Assembly: GCF_030052995.1 (NCBI RefSeq)
Contig: NZ_JASJPW010000001.1
Location: forward strand, 2,036,001-2,100,000
Length of the DNA stretch: 64,000 bases
Direction of reading: 5' to 3'
Source of the DNA: Gemmobacter sp. 24YEA27
GTDB lineage: Bacteria; Pseudomonadota; Alphaproteobacteria; Rhodobacterales; Rhodobacteraceae
Below the pieces are notes generated by a model. The model did not search any database. It was not told where the DNA came from and saw nothing but the letters and a program-made list of their open reading frames with translations. The position numbers and the translations under genes were made by a program. Position 1 is the first letter of the stretch. The number at the start of each line of letters is the position of its first letter. Positions 26,676 through 35,152 of the stretch are shown one piece after another.

Positions 26676-27569
26676 TCAGCCCGCGATTGAGGCTGCATGG
26701 ATCGAATCGACCGCCGCTTTCAGCGTGGCGTCGAATTCGGCTTCGGATTGCCCGGCATTCAGGCCTTCCGAGAGCGCGCGCGAGAAGGATGCGATCATGC
26801 CGCGGTTCTTTGCCAGAGCCGCATTGGCCTCGTCACGCGAATAGCCGCCCGAAAGCGCCACCAGCTTCAGAACAGCCGGGTGATCGACCAGGGCTGCGTA
26901 GAAATTCGCCTCCGACGGGATGGTCAGTTTCAGCATGACCTGCGTGCCCTTGGGCAGCGCGTCCAGATGCGTAAGGATCTCGCGGCGCAGGATCGCTTCG
27001 GCGGCGGCTTTATCGGTGATCGAGATCGTCACTTCCGGCTCGACGATCGGCATAAGCCCGTGGCTGATCACCTGTTTTGCGATGGCGAATTGCTGATCGA
27101 CCACCGCCTTGATGCCATCTTCATTGGCGGCGGAAATCACCGAACGTTCCTTGGTGCCATAGATCCCGGCGCGCACGGCCTTTTCCAGCAGCGCATCGAG
27201 ATCGGGCATCGCCTTCATCACCTGGCAGCCATTGACCTCGGTCTCGAGCCCTTTGTCGATCTTCAGAAACGGCACCACGCCGCGCTTTTCCCACAGATAG
27301 GTGGCGGTCGGGATGCCGTCGATAGCGCGGTCCATGGTCTGCTCGAACAGGATGGCACCGATGACCTTCTCGCCCGTAAAGGCGGGCGATTTGATGATGC
27401 GGGCGCGCATGGCATGGACCAGGTCGAACATGCCGGCCTCGTCGGACCAGGCATCGGCCTCAACGCCGTAAAGTTTCAGCGCCTTGGGGGTCGAGCCGCC
27501 GGACTGGTCGAGAGCTGCGATGAAGCCCTGGCCTTTGCCGATCTGCGCCGTCATCTTTTCCGTGGTCAT
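26676..27569 (-). CDS. fba: Fructose-bisphosphate aldolase, class I
   Basis: This 297-residue enzyme cleaves fructose-1,6-bisphosphate to two triose phosphates. It starts TTEKMTAQIGKGQGFIAALDQSGGST and has the Schiff-base lysine region FLKIDKGLE and EPEVTI. Length fits the bacterial class I family. I chose the ATG at 27569; a longer frame to 27713 looks like upstream noise. It lies downstream of pgk on the same strand with about 95 bases between, and a weak copy of the pdhA/pgk palindrome in that gap. Confidence 0.92.
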   Translation of the reverse strand: MTTEKMTAQIGKGQGFIAALDQSGGSTPKALKLYGVEADAWSDEAGMFDLVHAMRARIIKSPAFTGEKVIGAILFEQTMDRAIDGIPTATYLWEKRGVVPFLKIDKGLETEVNGCQVMKAMPDLDALLEKAVRAGIYGTKERSVISAANEDGIKAVVDQQFAIAKQVISHGLMPIVEPEVTISITDKAAAEAILRREILTHLDALPKGTQVMLKLTIPSEANFYAALVDHPAVLKLVALSGGYSRDEANAALAKNRGMIASFSRALSEGLNAGQSEAEFDATLKAAVDSIHAASIAG

Positions 27570-27642
27570 CGTCGTCTTCCTTTGCCGGAGCCAGATTAGG
27601 TTTTGCACGCGCCATAGCCTTTCCGCCGGGCTGCGTGCAATG

Positions 27643-27653
27643 CTGTTAGCGCG
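27643..27653 (-). promoter_or_regulatory. Weak TTAGCG-type site upstream of fba
   Basis: The bases TGTTAGCGCGA match one side and the centre of the palindromes before pdhA and pgk, about 75-85 bases before the fba start. Only half of the repeat is conserved, so this is a low-confidence member of the set. Confidence 0.25.
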
Positions 27654-27664
27654 AGCAGCCGCCC

Positions 27665-28846
27665 TCAGGCGAGCAGTGCCGCCACGCCCGGCAATTCCTT
27701 GCCTTCCATCCATTCGAGGAAGGCGCCGCCTGCGGTCGAGATGAAGGTGAACGCCCCCGCAGCCCCGGCCTGGTTCAGCGCGGCAACGGTATCGCCACCG
27801 CCTGCAACCGAGATCAGCCTGCCGGCCTCGGTCAGCCTTGCGGCCTCTTTCGCCGCCGCCACTGTGGCCGCGTCAAAAGGCGGGATCTCGAAGGCGCCGA
27901 GCGGGCCGTTCCAGATCAGTGTCGCAGACTGGCCCATGACCGCTTTCAGCCGCGCCACCGTTTCCGGGCCGGCATCAAGGATCATCGCATCGGCAGGGCA
28001 GCCTGAGGCATTGGTGATCTGGCTGGCCGCGCCCGCTTTGAACTCGCGCGCCACCACCACATCGACCGGCAGATGGATCTGGCAGCCGGTCTCTTCGGCC
28101 TTTTCAAAATTGCGCGGGCGGTGTCTGCCATATCGCGTTCCGCGAGCGATTTGCCGACTTCAATGCCTTGCGCCACGAGGAAGGTATTCGCCATGCCGCC
28201 GCCGATCGCCAGGTGGTCGACCTTGCTGACAAGGTTCCCCAGCAGATCAAGCTTGGTCGACACTTTCGCGCCGCCGACCACGGCGATCACCGGGCGGGCA
28301 GGGGTGCCAAGCGCTGCGTCCAGCGCTTTCAGCTCGGCCTCCATCAGCCGGCCCGCCGCATGCGGGAGCGCGCGCGCAAGGCTTCGGTCGAGGCATGTGC
28401 CCGATGCGCGGCCGAAAACGCATCATTCACATAGACATCACCAAGTGCTGCAAATTCCGCCGCAAATCGTTCTTTTCTTCGCCCGCATGAAACCGGGTGT
28501 TTTCCAGCAGCACGACATCGCTTTGCGCCGCCGAAGCAATCGCGGCCTTTGCCACAGCGCCCGTGCTTTCCGTCGCGAAAATCACCTTGCGGCCAAGGCT
28601 TGCCTCAAGGGCCGGGGCGATGCGGCCAAGGCTCATCTCCGGGACGACCTTGCCTTTGGGGCGGTCGAAATGCGCCAGCAACACCACTTTTCCGCCACGC
28701 GCGATGATATCCTCAACCGTCGGGCGGATCTTATCGATGCGGGTGGTATCAGAGACCCGGTCCCCTTCCATCGGCACATTGATATCGACCCGCGTCAGCA
28801 CGGTTTTGCCGGCCAGTGCGATATCATCCAGCGTTTTCCAGCTCAT
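27665..28846 (-). pseudogene. pgk: Phosphoglycerate kinase, three apparent frameshifts
   Basis: Three reading frames together encode PGK. The N-terminal part ([21 protein letters not shown], then [15 protein letters not shown]) loses frame near 28459-28463; the middle ([30 protein letters not shown]) is separated from it by a second loss at CGCGCGCG (28369-28376); the last part ([26 protein letters not shown]) by a loss in the TTTT run at 28101-28104. Adding one base at each gives 394 residues, the normal length. PGK makes ATP in glycolysis and is normally important for growth, so sequence errors are likelier than true decay. Confidence 0.85.
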
Positions 28847-28877
28847 CGGTCTCTCCCAATATGCATCATTCGGGGTG

Positions 28878-28891
28878 GTTTAGCGCTAACA
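28878..28891 (-). promoter_or_regulatory. Palindrome TTAGCGCTAA upstream of pgk (candidate operator)
   Basis: TTTAGCGCTAACAC contains the perfect ten-base palindrome TTAGCGCTAA, 34-43 bases before the pgk start. It resembles the site before pdhA. The gap between pgk and the divergent cyclophilin gene holds no other supported feature. Confidence 0.5.
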
Positions 28892-29028
28892 CACGGGGTG
28901 CATCCTGCGTTTCGCGCAATTCTTTCGCGCATTTTGCCGTCCGTCAACCGATCACGCCCATTTGCCCTTCCCCCTGAGGCGCTTGCGGTTAATTTCCCGC
29001 CCGACCAGAAGCCTGCAAGGGAAGCACA

Positions 29029-29538
29029 ATGGCCGAGATCAAGGACCCCGAGAACACCATCATCCTGACGCTGAAAGACGGCGAAGTGGTGATCGAGCTT
29101 CTCCCGGATGTCGCACCAAAGCATGTCGAGCGTATGAAACAGCTCGCCCGCGACAAAGCCTATGACAATGTGGCTTTCCACCGCGTGATCGAGGGCTTCA
29201 TGGCCCAGACCGGTGATGTAGAGCACGCCAATATGGAAAAAGACTACAATCCGCGCCGTTCGGGCACGGGTGGGTCGCAATATGATGATCTGCCGGCAGA
29301 ATTCTCGAAACTGCCGCATGATCGCGGCACGATCGGCGCCGCGCGCTCGCAGAACCCGAATTCGGCAAACAGCCAGTTCTTCATCAATTTCAAGGATAAC
29401 TCCTTCCTGAACGGCCAGTATACCGTTTACGGCCGGGTGATTTCCGGGATGGAATTTGTGGACAAGATCACCCGGGGCGAGCCGCCGGTCACCCCCGATC
29501 GCATGATCACTGTAAGGGTTGCCGCCGATGTTGCGTAA
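29029..29538 (+). CDS. ppiB: Peptidyl-prolyl cis-trans isomerase, cyclophilin type
   Basis: This 169-residue protein without a signal peptide is a cytosolic cyclophilin. It has the usual core: NVAFHRVIEGFMAQTGD, FSKLPHDRGTIGAARSQ and NSANSQFFINF. It speeds proline isomerisation in folding proteins. The ATG at 29029 follows AAGGGAAGC. Its end overlaps the next cyclophilin gene by 11 bases, so the pair is cotranscribed. Confidence 0.93.
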   Translation: MAEIKDPENTIILTLKDGEVVIELLPDVAPKHVERMKQLARDKAYDNVAFHRVIEGFMAQTGDVEHANMEKDYNPRRSGTGGSQYDDLPAEFSKLPHDRGTIGAARSQNPNSANSQFFINFKDNSFLNGQYTVYGRVISGMEFVDKITRGEPPVTPDRMITVRVAADVA

Positions 29539-30268
29539 GGTTCTCGTTGCCACGCTTTTGCTGGGCGCGCCTGCTTTCGCGCAGGATGTTCCCGATCTGC
29601 CGGGCCCGAATCTGGTGCTCGACATCCAGGGCGAGGCCAATGGCCGCGTGGTCATTGACCTGCTTGACGATAAGGCGCCGAAGCATGTGGCGCAGATCGT
29701 CCAGCTCGCGACAGAGGGCGCCTATGATGGTGTGGTCTTTCACCGCGTGATCGACGGTTTCATGGCCCAGACCGGCGACGTGCAGTTCGGCAAACCGGCT
29801 ACGCTGGCCGAAGAGCTTGCCAAACTGCCGAAAGGTGCGGCTGAAGGCACCTATAAGCTCCATGGGATGGAGATCCCGGCGGAATTCGTCAGCGCTGGCA
29901 TGGGTGGCTCGCATCTGCCTGATATTCCGGCAGAGTTTTCGGATGTCTCGTTCCAGCGCGGCATCGTCGGCATGGCGCGCAGCCAGGATCCGAATTCGGC
30001 CAACAGCCAGTTCTTCATCATGTTTGCGCCGGGCGATTTCCTTGACGGACAATATACTGTTGTCGGTCGGGTGATTTCGGGCATGGATGTGGTCGACAAG
30101 ATCAGGCGCGGCCCGGCCGAGCAAAATGGCGCGGTTGCCGAGAACCCCGATGTGATCGTCAAGGCGAGCATCGAGGCCGCGGCAGCAGTTCCGGCAACCG
30201 GCGAGCATCGAGGCCGCGGCAGCAGTTCCGGCAACCGGCACCGAGCCGGCAGAAGCCGCTCCGGTTGA
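29528..30268 (+). CDS. Periplasmic cyclophilin-type isomerase with altered C-terminus
   Basis: The protein (246 residues as written) has a signal peptide (MLRKVLVATLLLGAPAFAQ) and a cyclophilin core (VVFHRVIDGFMAQTGD, NSANSQFFIMF), so it acts in the periplasm. After residue 226 a 37-bp tandem duplication (30164-30237) shifts the frame and the tail becomes EHRGRGSSSG with a stop at 30268. Without one copy the frame continues through an Ala/Pro/Glu-rich tail (TEPAEAAPVEAPAEAP) to a stop at 30332. The folded domain is unaffected either way. Confidence 0.85.
   Translation: MLRKVLVATLLLGAPAFAQDVPDLPGPNLVLDIQGEANGRVVIDLLDDKAPKHVAQIVQLATEGAYDGVVFHRVIDGFMAQTGDVQFGKPATLAEELAKLPKGAAEGTYKLHGMEIPAEFVSAGMGGSHLPDIPAEFSDVSFQRGIVGMARSQDPNSANSQFFIMFAPGDFLDGQYTVVGRVISGMDVVDKIRRGPAEQNGAVAENPDVIVKASIEAAAAVPATGEHRGRGSSSGNRHRAGRSRSG
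30164..30237 (+). repeat. 37-bp perfect tandem duplication in a cyclophilin gene
   Basis: Two identical 37-base copies (30164-30200 and 30201-30237) begin GCGAGCATCG and end GGCAACCG. The unit is not a multiple of three, so it changes the frame. It may be recent slippage or an assembly artefact. Confidence 0.9.
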
Positions 30269-30350
30269 AGCGCCCGCAGAAGCTCCGGCTGAAGCACCCG
30301 CAGAGGCCCCTGTGGACGCTCCGGCGCAATAAGTCAGGGCTGACAATCAG

Positions 30351-30386
30351 AAAGGGCGGCGCGCATGGACCATGCGCGCCGCCCTT
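30351..30386 (+). terminator. Strong terminator after the cyclophilin pair
   Basis: AAAGGGCGGCGCGCATGG pairs perfectly with CCATGCGCGCCGCCCTTT and is followed by T. It starts 19 bases after the stop at 30332 that the second cyclophilin would have without its duplication, which supports that longer frame as the original. Confidence 0.88.
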
Positions 30387-30469
30387 TTCCATATGGCGCT
30401 GTTTACCTCGGCCACAGCGCGGGATATGCGCGGGCCAAGACTGGCGGCAATCACGCGCGGAGGCCCGCA

Positions 30470-31774
30470 ATGGCGCATTTCCTTTCCACCCGGGATCCGG
30501 GCTTCGAGGCGGATTTTACCGCTTTCCTTGGCATGAAGCGCGAGGACAGTCCCGAAGTGGATGATGTCGTCGCTGCGATCATCGCGGATGTGCGGGCGCG
30601 GGGCGATCTGGCGGTGACCGAACTGACCGCACGCTTTGACCGGCTCTCGCTGACACCGGGCCAGCTGGCCTTCACGCCTGAAGAGATTGAGGCGGAATGC
30701 GCGAAAGTCTCGCCCGAGGATGCGGCAGCGCTGACGCTCGCGGCGGAACGGATCCGCGCCTATCATGTCCGCCAGATGCCCCAGGACCAGATGTGGACCG
30801 ACCCGGAAGGCGCAACGCTTGGCTGGCGCTGGACGCCGGTCTCGGCGGCAGGGCTTTATGTGCCGGGGGGGCTCGCCTCATACCCGTCTTCAGTTCTGAT
30901 GAATGCGATCCCGGCCCGGGTGGCCGGGGTGGAGCGTCTGGTGATCACCTGCCCGACCCCGGGCGGCGAGGTCAATCCGCTGGTGATCTTTGCGGCCCGG
31001 CTCGCCGGGGTCGATACGATCTACCGCATCGGTGGCGCGCAGGCGGTGGCGGCTTTGGCCTATGGCACCGCGACGATCCGCGCGGTCGATAAGATTACCG
31101 GGCCGGGGAATGCCTTTGTCGCGGCCGCGAAGCGGCGGGTGTTCGGCAAGGTGGGGATCGACATGATCGCAGGCCCTTCCGAGATCCTCGTGATCGCCGA
31201 TGGCACGGCAGACCCGGATTTCGTGGCGCTGGATATGCTGAGCCAGGCCGAGCATGACGCCTCGGCCCAGGCGATTCTGGTCACGGCGGATGAGGCTTTT
31301 GCCCGTGCCTGTGTGGCGGCGCTGGAGAAGCGTCTTGAGACGCTGGAGCGGCGCGAGATCGCGCAGGCGAGCTGGCGCGACAATGGCGCGGTGATCCTGG
31401 TGCGCGACCTCGCCGAGGCCGCAGAGCTTTCGAACCGTGTCGCACCCGAGCATCTGGAGATCTGCACCGAAGACCCGGAGGCGGTCTCGGCGCTGATCAC
31501 CCATGCCGGGGCGATTTTCCTCGGCCAATGGACCCCCGAGGCTATCGGTGACTATATCGGCGGCCCGAACCATGTGCTGCCAACGGCGCGTTCGGCGCGG
31601 TTCTCCTCGGGGCTGTCCGTCCTTGAATTCCTCAAGCGCACCACGATTGCGAAAATGACGCCGGCTGCGCTGGCGGCCATCGGGCCCGCGGCAGAGCGCC
31701 TGGCGAAGTCGGAAAGCCTGGAGGCGCATGGGCTGAGTGTGCGGGCGCGGCTCGACCGGCTGAACGCGGGGTGA
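30470..31774 (+). CDS. hisD: Histidinol dehydrogenase
   Basis: This 434-residue enzyme makes the last two oxidations of histidine synthesis, from histidinol to histidine with NAD and zinc. Typical stretches are VPGGLASYPSSVLMNAIPA, GGAQAVAALAYGT, GPGNAFVAAAKR, DMIAGPSEI and the C-terminal GPNHVLPT. The ATG at 30470 has GGAGG seven bases upstream. It is followed by a copy of the dispersed element, then UPF0262 and a phosphatase, an arrangement I believe is seen in related genomes. Confidence 0.96.
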   Translation: MAHFLSTRDPGFEADFTAFLGMKREDSPEVDDVVAAIIADVRARGDLAVTELTARFDRLSLTPGQLAFTPEEIEAECAKVSPEDAAALTLAAERIRAYHVRQMPQDQMWTDPEGATLGWRWTPVSAAGLYVPGGLASYPSSVLMNAIPARVAGVERLVITCPTPGGEVNPLVIFAARLAGVDTIYRIGGAQAVAALAYGTATIRAVDKITGPGNAFVAAAKRRVFGKVGIDMIAGPSEILVIADGTADPDFVALDMLSQAEHDASAQAILVTADEAFARACVAALEKRLETLERREIAQASWRDNGAVILVRDLAEAAELSNRVAPEHLEICTEDPEAVSALITHAGAIFLGQWTPEAIGDYIGGPNHVLPTARSARFSSGLSVLEFLKRTTIAKMTPAALAAIGPAAERLAKSESLEAHGLSVRARLDRLNAG

Positions 31775-31784
31775 GGCGGCGCAG

Positions 31785-31840
31785 CTGGGGGGCTTCCACC
31801 CCCAGACCCCCGGAGGATATTTAGAGACAGATGAAAAGCG
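31785..31840 (+). repeat. Dispersed intergenic element, copy D (after hisD)
   Basis: The hairpin GGGGGGCTTCCACCCCC is followed by AGACCCCCGGAGGATATTTA and GAGACAGATGAAAAG. It begins about ten bases after the hisD stop and is the clearest copy in the window. Confidence 0.6.
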
Positions 31841-31932
31841 CCCGCTGACTTCCGTCGGATGGGTGGGTGCTGTGCTTGCTTGTGGACGCGCGCTCGGGCA
31901 TCAAGGGGCGACGCATTTTCCGGAACGCCCGC

Positions 31933-32412
31933 ATGACCAACCGCATCTGCCATATCGAGATTGATGAGAAAGGTCTTGTGCGCCCGACGCCGGAGATCGA
32001 ACAGGAGCGCAAAGTCGCGATTTTCGATCTGCTGGAAGAAAACAGCTTCGGCCTTCCTGCCCGTGAGGGCCGCGAGGTGCCGCCTGGCCCCTATCGCCTG
32101 GCGCTGGCAATCCGGGAGGGGCGGCTGGTCTTTGGGATTGCCCGCGAAGATGAGGCCCAGGTCGGTGAGTTCCATCTGAGCCTCGGCCCGTTCCGCCAGG
32201 TGGTGAAGGATTATTTCCAGATCTGCGAGAGCTATTTCGAGGCGGTGAAGCGCCTGCCGCCCAGCCAGATCGAGGCGATCGACATGGCGCGGCGCGGGAT
32301 CCATAACGAGGGGGCCGCGATCCTGCAGGAACGGCTCGAGGGTAAGGCCGAGGTCGACCGTGATACCGCCCGGCGCCTCTTTACCCTCATCTGCGTGCTG
32401 CACTGGGGGTAA
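31933..32412 (+). CDS. UPF0262 family protein
   Basis: This 159-residue protein matches the UPF0262 family of alphaproteobacteria: [33 protein letters not shown], then [20 protein letters not shown] and RRGIHNEGA. Its function is not known. I chose the ATG at 31933, which gives the usual family length. It lies between hisD and a low-molecular-weight phosphatase gene two bases downstream, an arrangement I believe is common in the family. Confidence 0.88.
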   Translation: MTNRICHIEIDEKGLVRPTPEIEQERKVAIFDLLEENSFGLPAREGREVPPGPYRLALAIREGRLVFGIAREDEAQVGEFHLSLGPFRQVVKDYFQICESYFEAVKRLPPSQIEAIDMARRGIHNEGAAILQERLEGKAEVDRDTARRLFTLICVLHWG

Positions 32413-32414
32413 GC

Positions 32415-32876
32415 TTGGTCGATTTCCCGCAGTCCATCCTGTTCTGCTGCGACCATAATGCGGTGCGCTCCCCCATGGCCGAGGGGATGGCGAAGAAATT
32501 TTACGGCCAGCGCGCCTATGTGCAATCGGCGGGCGTGAAGAATGACATGGAGGTGGATGGCTTTTCGGTCGCGGTCTGCCAGGAGATCGGGGTGGAACTG
32601 TCGCGCCACCGCGCCAGGTCCTTCGAGGAAATGCAGGAATGGGGCGATGATCTGGGGCAGTTCGATCTGATCGTGGCGCTGTCGCCGGCAAGCCAGCGCC
32701 AGGCGCTGGAGCTGACACGCTGGCATCATCTCGAGGTCGAATACTGGCCGATACTCGATCCGACCGGCCTTGGCGAAAGCCGCGAGGCCAAACTTTCCGC
32801 CTATCGCCAGGCGCGCGATCAGATCCGTGACCGCATGATCCAGAGATTTGGCCCGCCGGTGCCGGTCGGGGGCTGA
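32415..32876 (+). CDS. Low-molecular-weight protein-tyrosine-phosphatase-like protein
   Basis: This 153-residue protein resembles the LMW phosphatase/arsenate reductase fold, with the phosphate loop FCCDHNAVRSPMAEG near the N-terminus and a C-terminal aspartate region (WPILDPTGLGES). It may remove phosphate from tyrosine or a similar group; the substrate is unknown. The TTG at 32415 with GGGGTAAG upstream is the likely start, two bases after UPF0262, so the two are translated together. Confidence 0.8.
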   Translation: MVDFPQSILFCCDHNAVRSPMAEGMAKKFYGQRAYVQSAGVKNDMEVDGFSVAVCQEIGVELSRHRARSFEEMQEWGDDLGQFDLIVALSPASQRQALELTRWHHLEVEYWPILDPTGLGESREAKLSAYRQARDQIRDRMIQRFGPPVPVGG

Positions 32877-33079
32877 GCGCCCGGATCCCACGCGCCAGAG
32901 GACCGGGGAGGGAGTGACGCCGGGCGGGGTGCTGCGCATAACGCCGGTGTGCTTTCCGGGGGGAGTGAGGCGGATTGCGTCTTTTAGCCCCGCAAACATC
33001 AGCTTTGCGCCGAAGGCGTGCCACATTGTCCTGCCATTCAGAGGCCAGTGGTCGCATCGTTCAGGACGCGGGAAAGCTT

Positions 33080-33628
33080 ATGTCTGGTATTCCGGGATCA
33101 TCTTATACCCTTCTGGCCTTCTATCTTTTGCTGACCGCTGCCAGCTGTTTCCTGATCGGAGGGATCGCGCCGATGATGGTGCTGCTTGCCGGTCTGTGGA
33201 TGACCATTCGCCGCAGCGATTTGCGCCATCTGAAAAACGCGGGCCTGCTCATCAGCTGGTTCTATGCCGTGGCAGCCATCGTCTCGCTGCTGGTCGCGGC
33301 AAGCCATGTCGCCTCGCTTTCCAGCCCGGCTCTGCGGGGGCTGACGATGGTGGAACACCAGTATTTCGTGCGGGTCTTCGGCATGGCGGCGCTGCTGAGC
33401 GCCTTTGGCTGGGCGATGACCAGACATGCGCTTTTGCCGGCCTTTCAGCCCTATGGCCGCGCGATTGCCGTTCATGGCTTCTGGGGAAACCGCAACCGTG
33501 ATGGTGCTGTGGCGCGCAACCGGCTTGCGGCGGAACGGGCGAAATGGGGCGAAATGCAAAGCGAATTCAGGGTCGCCGGGGAGAAAGACGGCCCTGATTC
33601 CCCTGAGGGGGCGCGGGCTGCAGCCTGA
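33080..33628 (+). CDS. Predicted multi-pass membrane protein of unknown function
   Basis: This 182-residue protein has about four hydrophobic segments between residues 8 and 130 (SYTLLAFYLLLTAASCFLI, APMMVLLAGLW, WFYAVAAIVSLLVAA, FGMAALLSAFGWAMT) and a charged C-terminus. I do not recognise the family. The ATG at 33080 follows GGGAAAGC. It is separated from the phosphatase by about 200 bases with no clear gene. The frame is intact and codon use matches its neighbours. Confidence 0.65.
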   Translation: MSGIPGSSYTLLAFYLLLTAASCFLIGGIAPMMVLLAGLWMTIRRSDLRHLKNAGLLISWFYAVAAIVSLLVAASHVASLSSPALRGLTMVEHQYFVRVFGMAALLSAFGWAMTRHALLPAFQPYGRAIAVHGFWGNRNRDGAVARNRLAAERAKWGEMQSEFRVAGEKDGPDSPEGARAAA

Positions 33629-33676
33629 TTCGGTCTGCTGCGCTGATTTGCCGGAAAGGCAGCACGGCCCGGGCTT

Positions 33677-34117
33677 TCAGCCCCGGGCTGTTTCGCGTTC
33701 AGGCGGATCTGCGTCGCTGTCGGAGCCTGTTTCACCTGCAGCGAGAATAGTCTCCAGCTCTGCCTCGATCCAGCCGACCAGACCGATCAGCCGCGCCGCC
33801 GCCGCCTGACCAAGGGCTGTCAGCTCATATTCGACATGCGGCGGCACCACCGGATGCGCTGTCCGCAACACGAAGCCATCCGCCTCAAGATCCTTGAGCA
33901 CCTGGGCCAGCATCCTTTCGCTGACCCCCGCCACCCTGCGCCGCAATGCGGCAAAACGATGTGGCCCGGTGGCCAGCGCCACCATCACCAGAACGCCCCA
34001 GCGGCTTGTCAGATGTTGCAGGATGCGGCGTGACGGGCATTCGGCGGCAAGGACATTGCCCTCGCGCCAGCCCTGCATCAGGCGCTGTGCATCTGTCATG
34101 ATGAGGCTGTGCGTCAT
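33677..34117 (-). CDS. HxlR-family transcriptional regulator
   Basis: This 146-residue protein has the HxlR winged-helix pattern: CPSRRILQHLTSRWGVLVMVAL, then FAALRRRVAGVSERMLAQVLKDLEADGFVLRT and VPPHVEYELTALG. These regulators often respond to reactive electrophiles or quinones through an N-terminal cysteine, present here in AAECPSR. It is divergent from a QorB-like reductase and the space between holds an inverted repeat, so it probably controls both genes (QorR-like). Confidence 0.88.
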   Translation of the reverse strand: MTHSLIMTDAQRLMQGWREGNVLAAECPSRRILQHLTSRWGVLVMVALATGPHRFAALRRRVAGVSERMLAQVLKDLEADGFVLRTAHPVVPPHVEYELTALGQAAAARLIGLVGWIEAELETILAAGETGSDSDADPPERETARG

Positions 34118-34123
34118 TGTTCT

Positions 34124-34162
34124 ATACTTACAAAATGGTGCGTACTTATTTTTCGTAAGTAT
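34124..34162. promoter_or_regulatory. Inverted repeat between hxlR-type gene and qorB-like gene
   Basis: ATACTTAC (34124-34131) and GTAAGTAT (34155-34162) are perfect inverted copies, with another ACTTA between them at 34144. The AT-rich spacer is the only such stretch here. It is a good candidate operator for the HxlR-type protein. Confidence 0.6.
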
Positions 34163-34204
34163 GGTGTTATTGTTTACATGTCAAATCCGGAACAGGAGAA
34201 TCCA

Positions 34205-35038
34205 ATGACCATCGCCATCACCGGAGCCACCGGCCAGCTGGGCCGCCTCGCCATTGCCGCGACGAGGGCCCGGGGCGCCAGCCCCATCGCTCTTGTCCGC
34301 AGCCCGGAAAGGGCTGCTGATCTGGGCGTCGAGCCCCGTGCTTTCGACTATGACAAGGCAGATCCCGCCGCGCTGAACGGCGTCGATACGCTGGTGCTGA
34401 TCTCGGCCAATGAGGTGGGCAGGCGTTTTGCCCAGCATAAGGCGGTGATCGATGCCGCCATAGCCGCCGGCGTGAAGCGGATCATCTATACTTCGCTCCT
34501 GAAGGGCGACGCCTCGCCGATGAAGCTTGCCGCTGAACATGTCGAAACCGAATCGGCGCTGAAGGAATCGGGGATCACTTACACGATCCTCAGGAATGGC
34601 TGGTATACCGAGAACCTGACCGGCGCCCTGGCGCCCGCGATCGAACATGGCGCGATTATCGGCTCGGCCGGGGAGGGGCGCTATTCGGCGGCCGCGCGTG
34701 TGGATTATGCCGAGGCGATTGCGGTCACCGCGATTGAGGCGGGCCATGAGAACAAGGTCTATGAGCTTGCCGGAGATACCGGCTTCACCGGTGCCGATCT
34801 GGCCGCCGAAGTGGCCAGACAGGCCGGGAAGCCGGTTGGCTATGTGAACCTGCCCGAGGCTGACTATGCCAAAGCCCTTGAGGGTTTTGGTCTGCCGGCG
34901 GGATTCGCCGCAATCCTCGCCGACAGCGATGCCCAGACCGCGAAGGGGGCGTTGTTCGATGACAGCAAAACGCTCTCGCGCCTGATCGGCCATCCTACCA
35001 CACCGCTGACTGCCACCGTGGCCGCCGCACTGGCCTGA
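34205..35038 (+). CDS. NAD(P)H-binding quinone reductase-like protein (QorB/NmrA family)
   Basis: This 277-residue atypical short-chain dehydrogenase has the cofactor loop ITGATGQLGRLA at the N-terminus and the NmrA-like pattern (AHKAVIDAAIAAGVKRIIYTS, LRNGWYTEN, YELAGDTGFTGADLA). Relatives reduce quinones with NADPH. The ATG at 34205 follows ACAGGAGAA. It is divergent from an HxlR-type regulator, as in E. coli-like qorB-qorR pairs. The frame is intact. Confidence 0.85.
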   Translation: MTIAITGATGQLGRLAIAATRARGASPIALVRSPERAADLGVEPRAFDYDKADPAALNGVDTLVLISANEVGRRFAQHKAVIDAAIAAGVKRIIYTSLLKGDASPMKLAAEHVETESALKESGITYTILRNGWYTENLTGALAPAIEHGAIIGSAGEGRYSAAARVDYAEAIAVTAIEAGHENKVYELAGDTGFTGADLAAEVARQAGKPVGYVNLPEADYAKALEGFGLPAGFAAILADSDAQTAKGALFDDSKTLSRLIGHPTTPLTATVAAALA

Positions 35039-35152
35039 TCGCTTTCCGGGCGGCCTGTCCCCAGGGGCCGCCCGGAGACCCTGAAAGGGCGTTTTCAGGC
35101 TTTCCCCTGCGCGGCAACCGGCTATCCTCGCGCCCAAATGAAAGGGAGAGCC

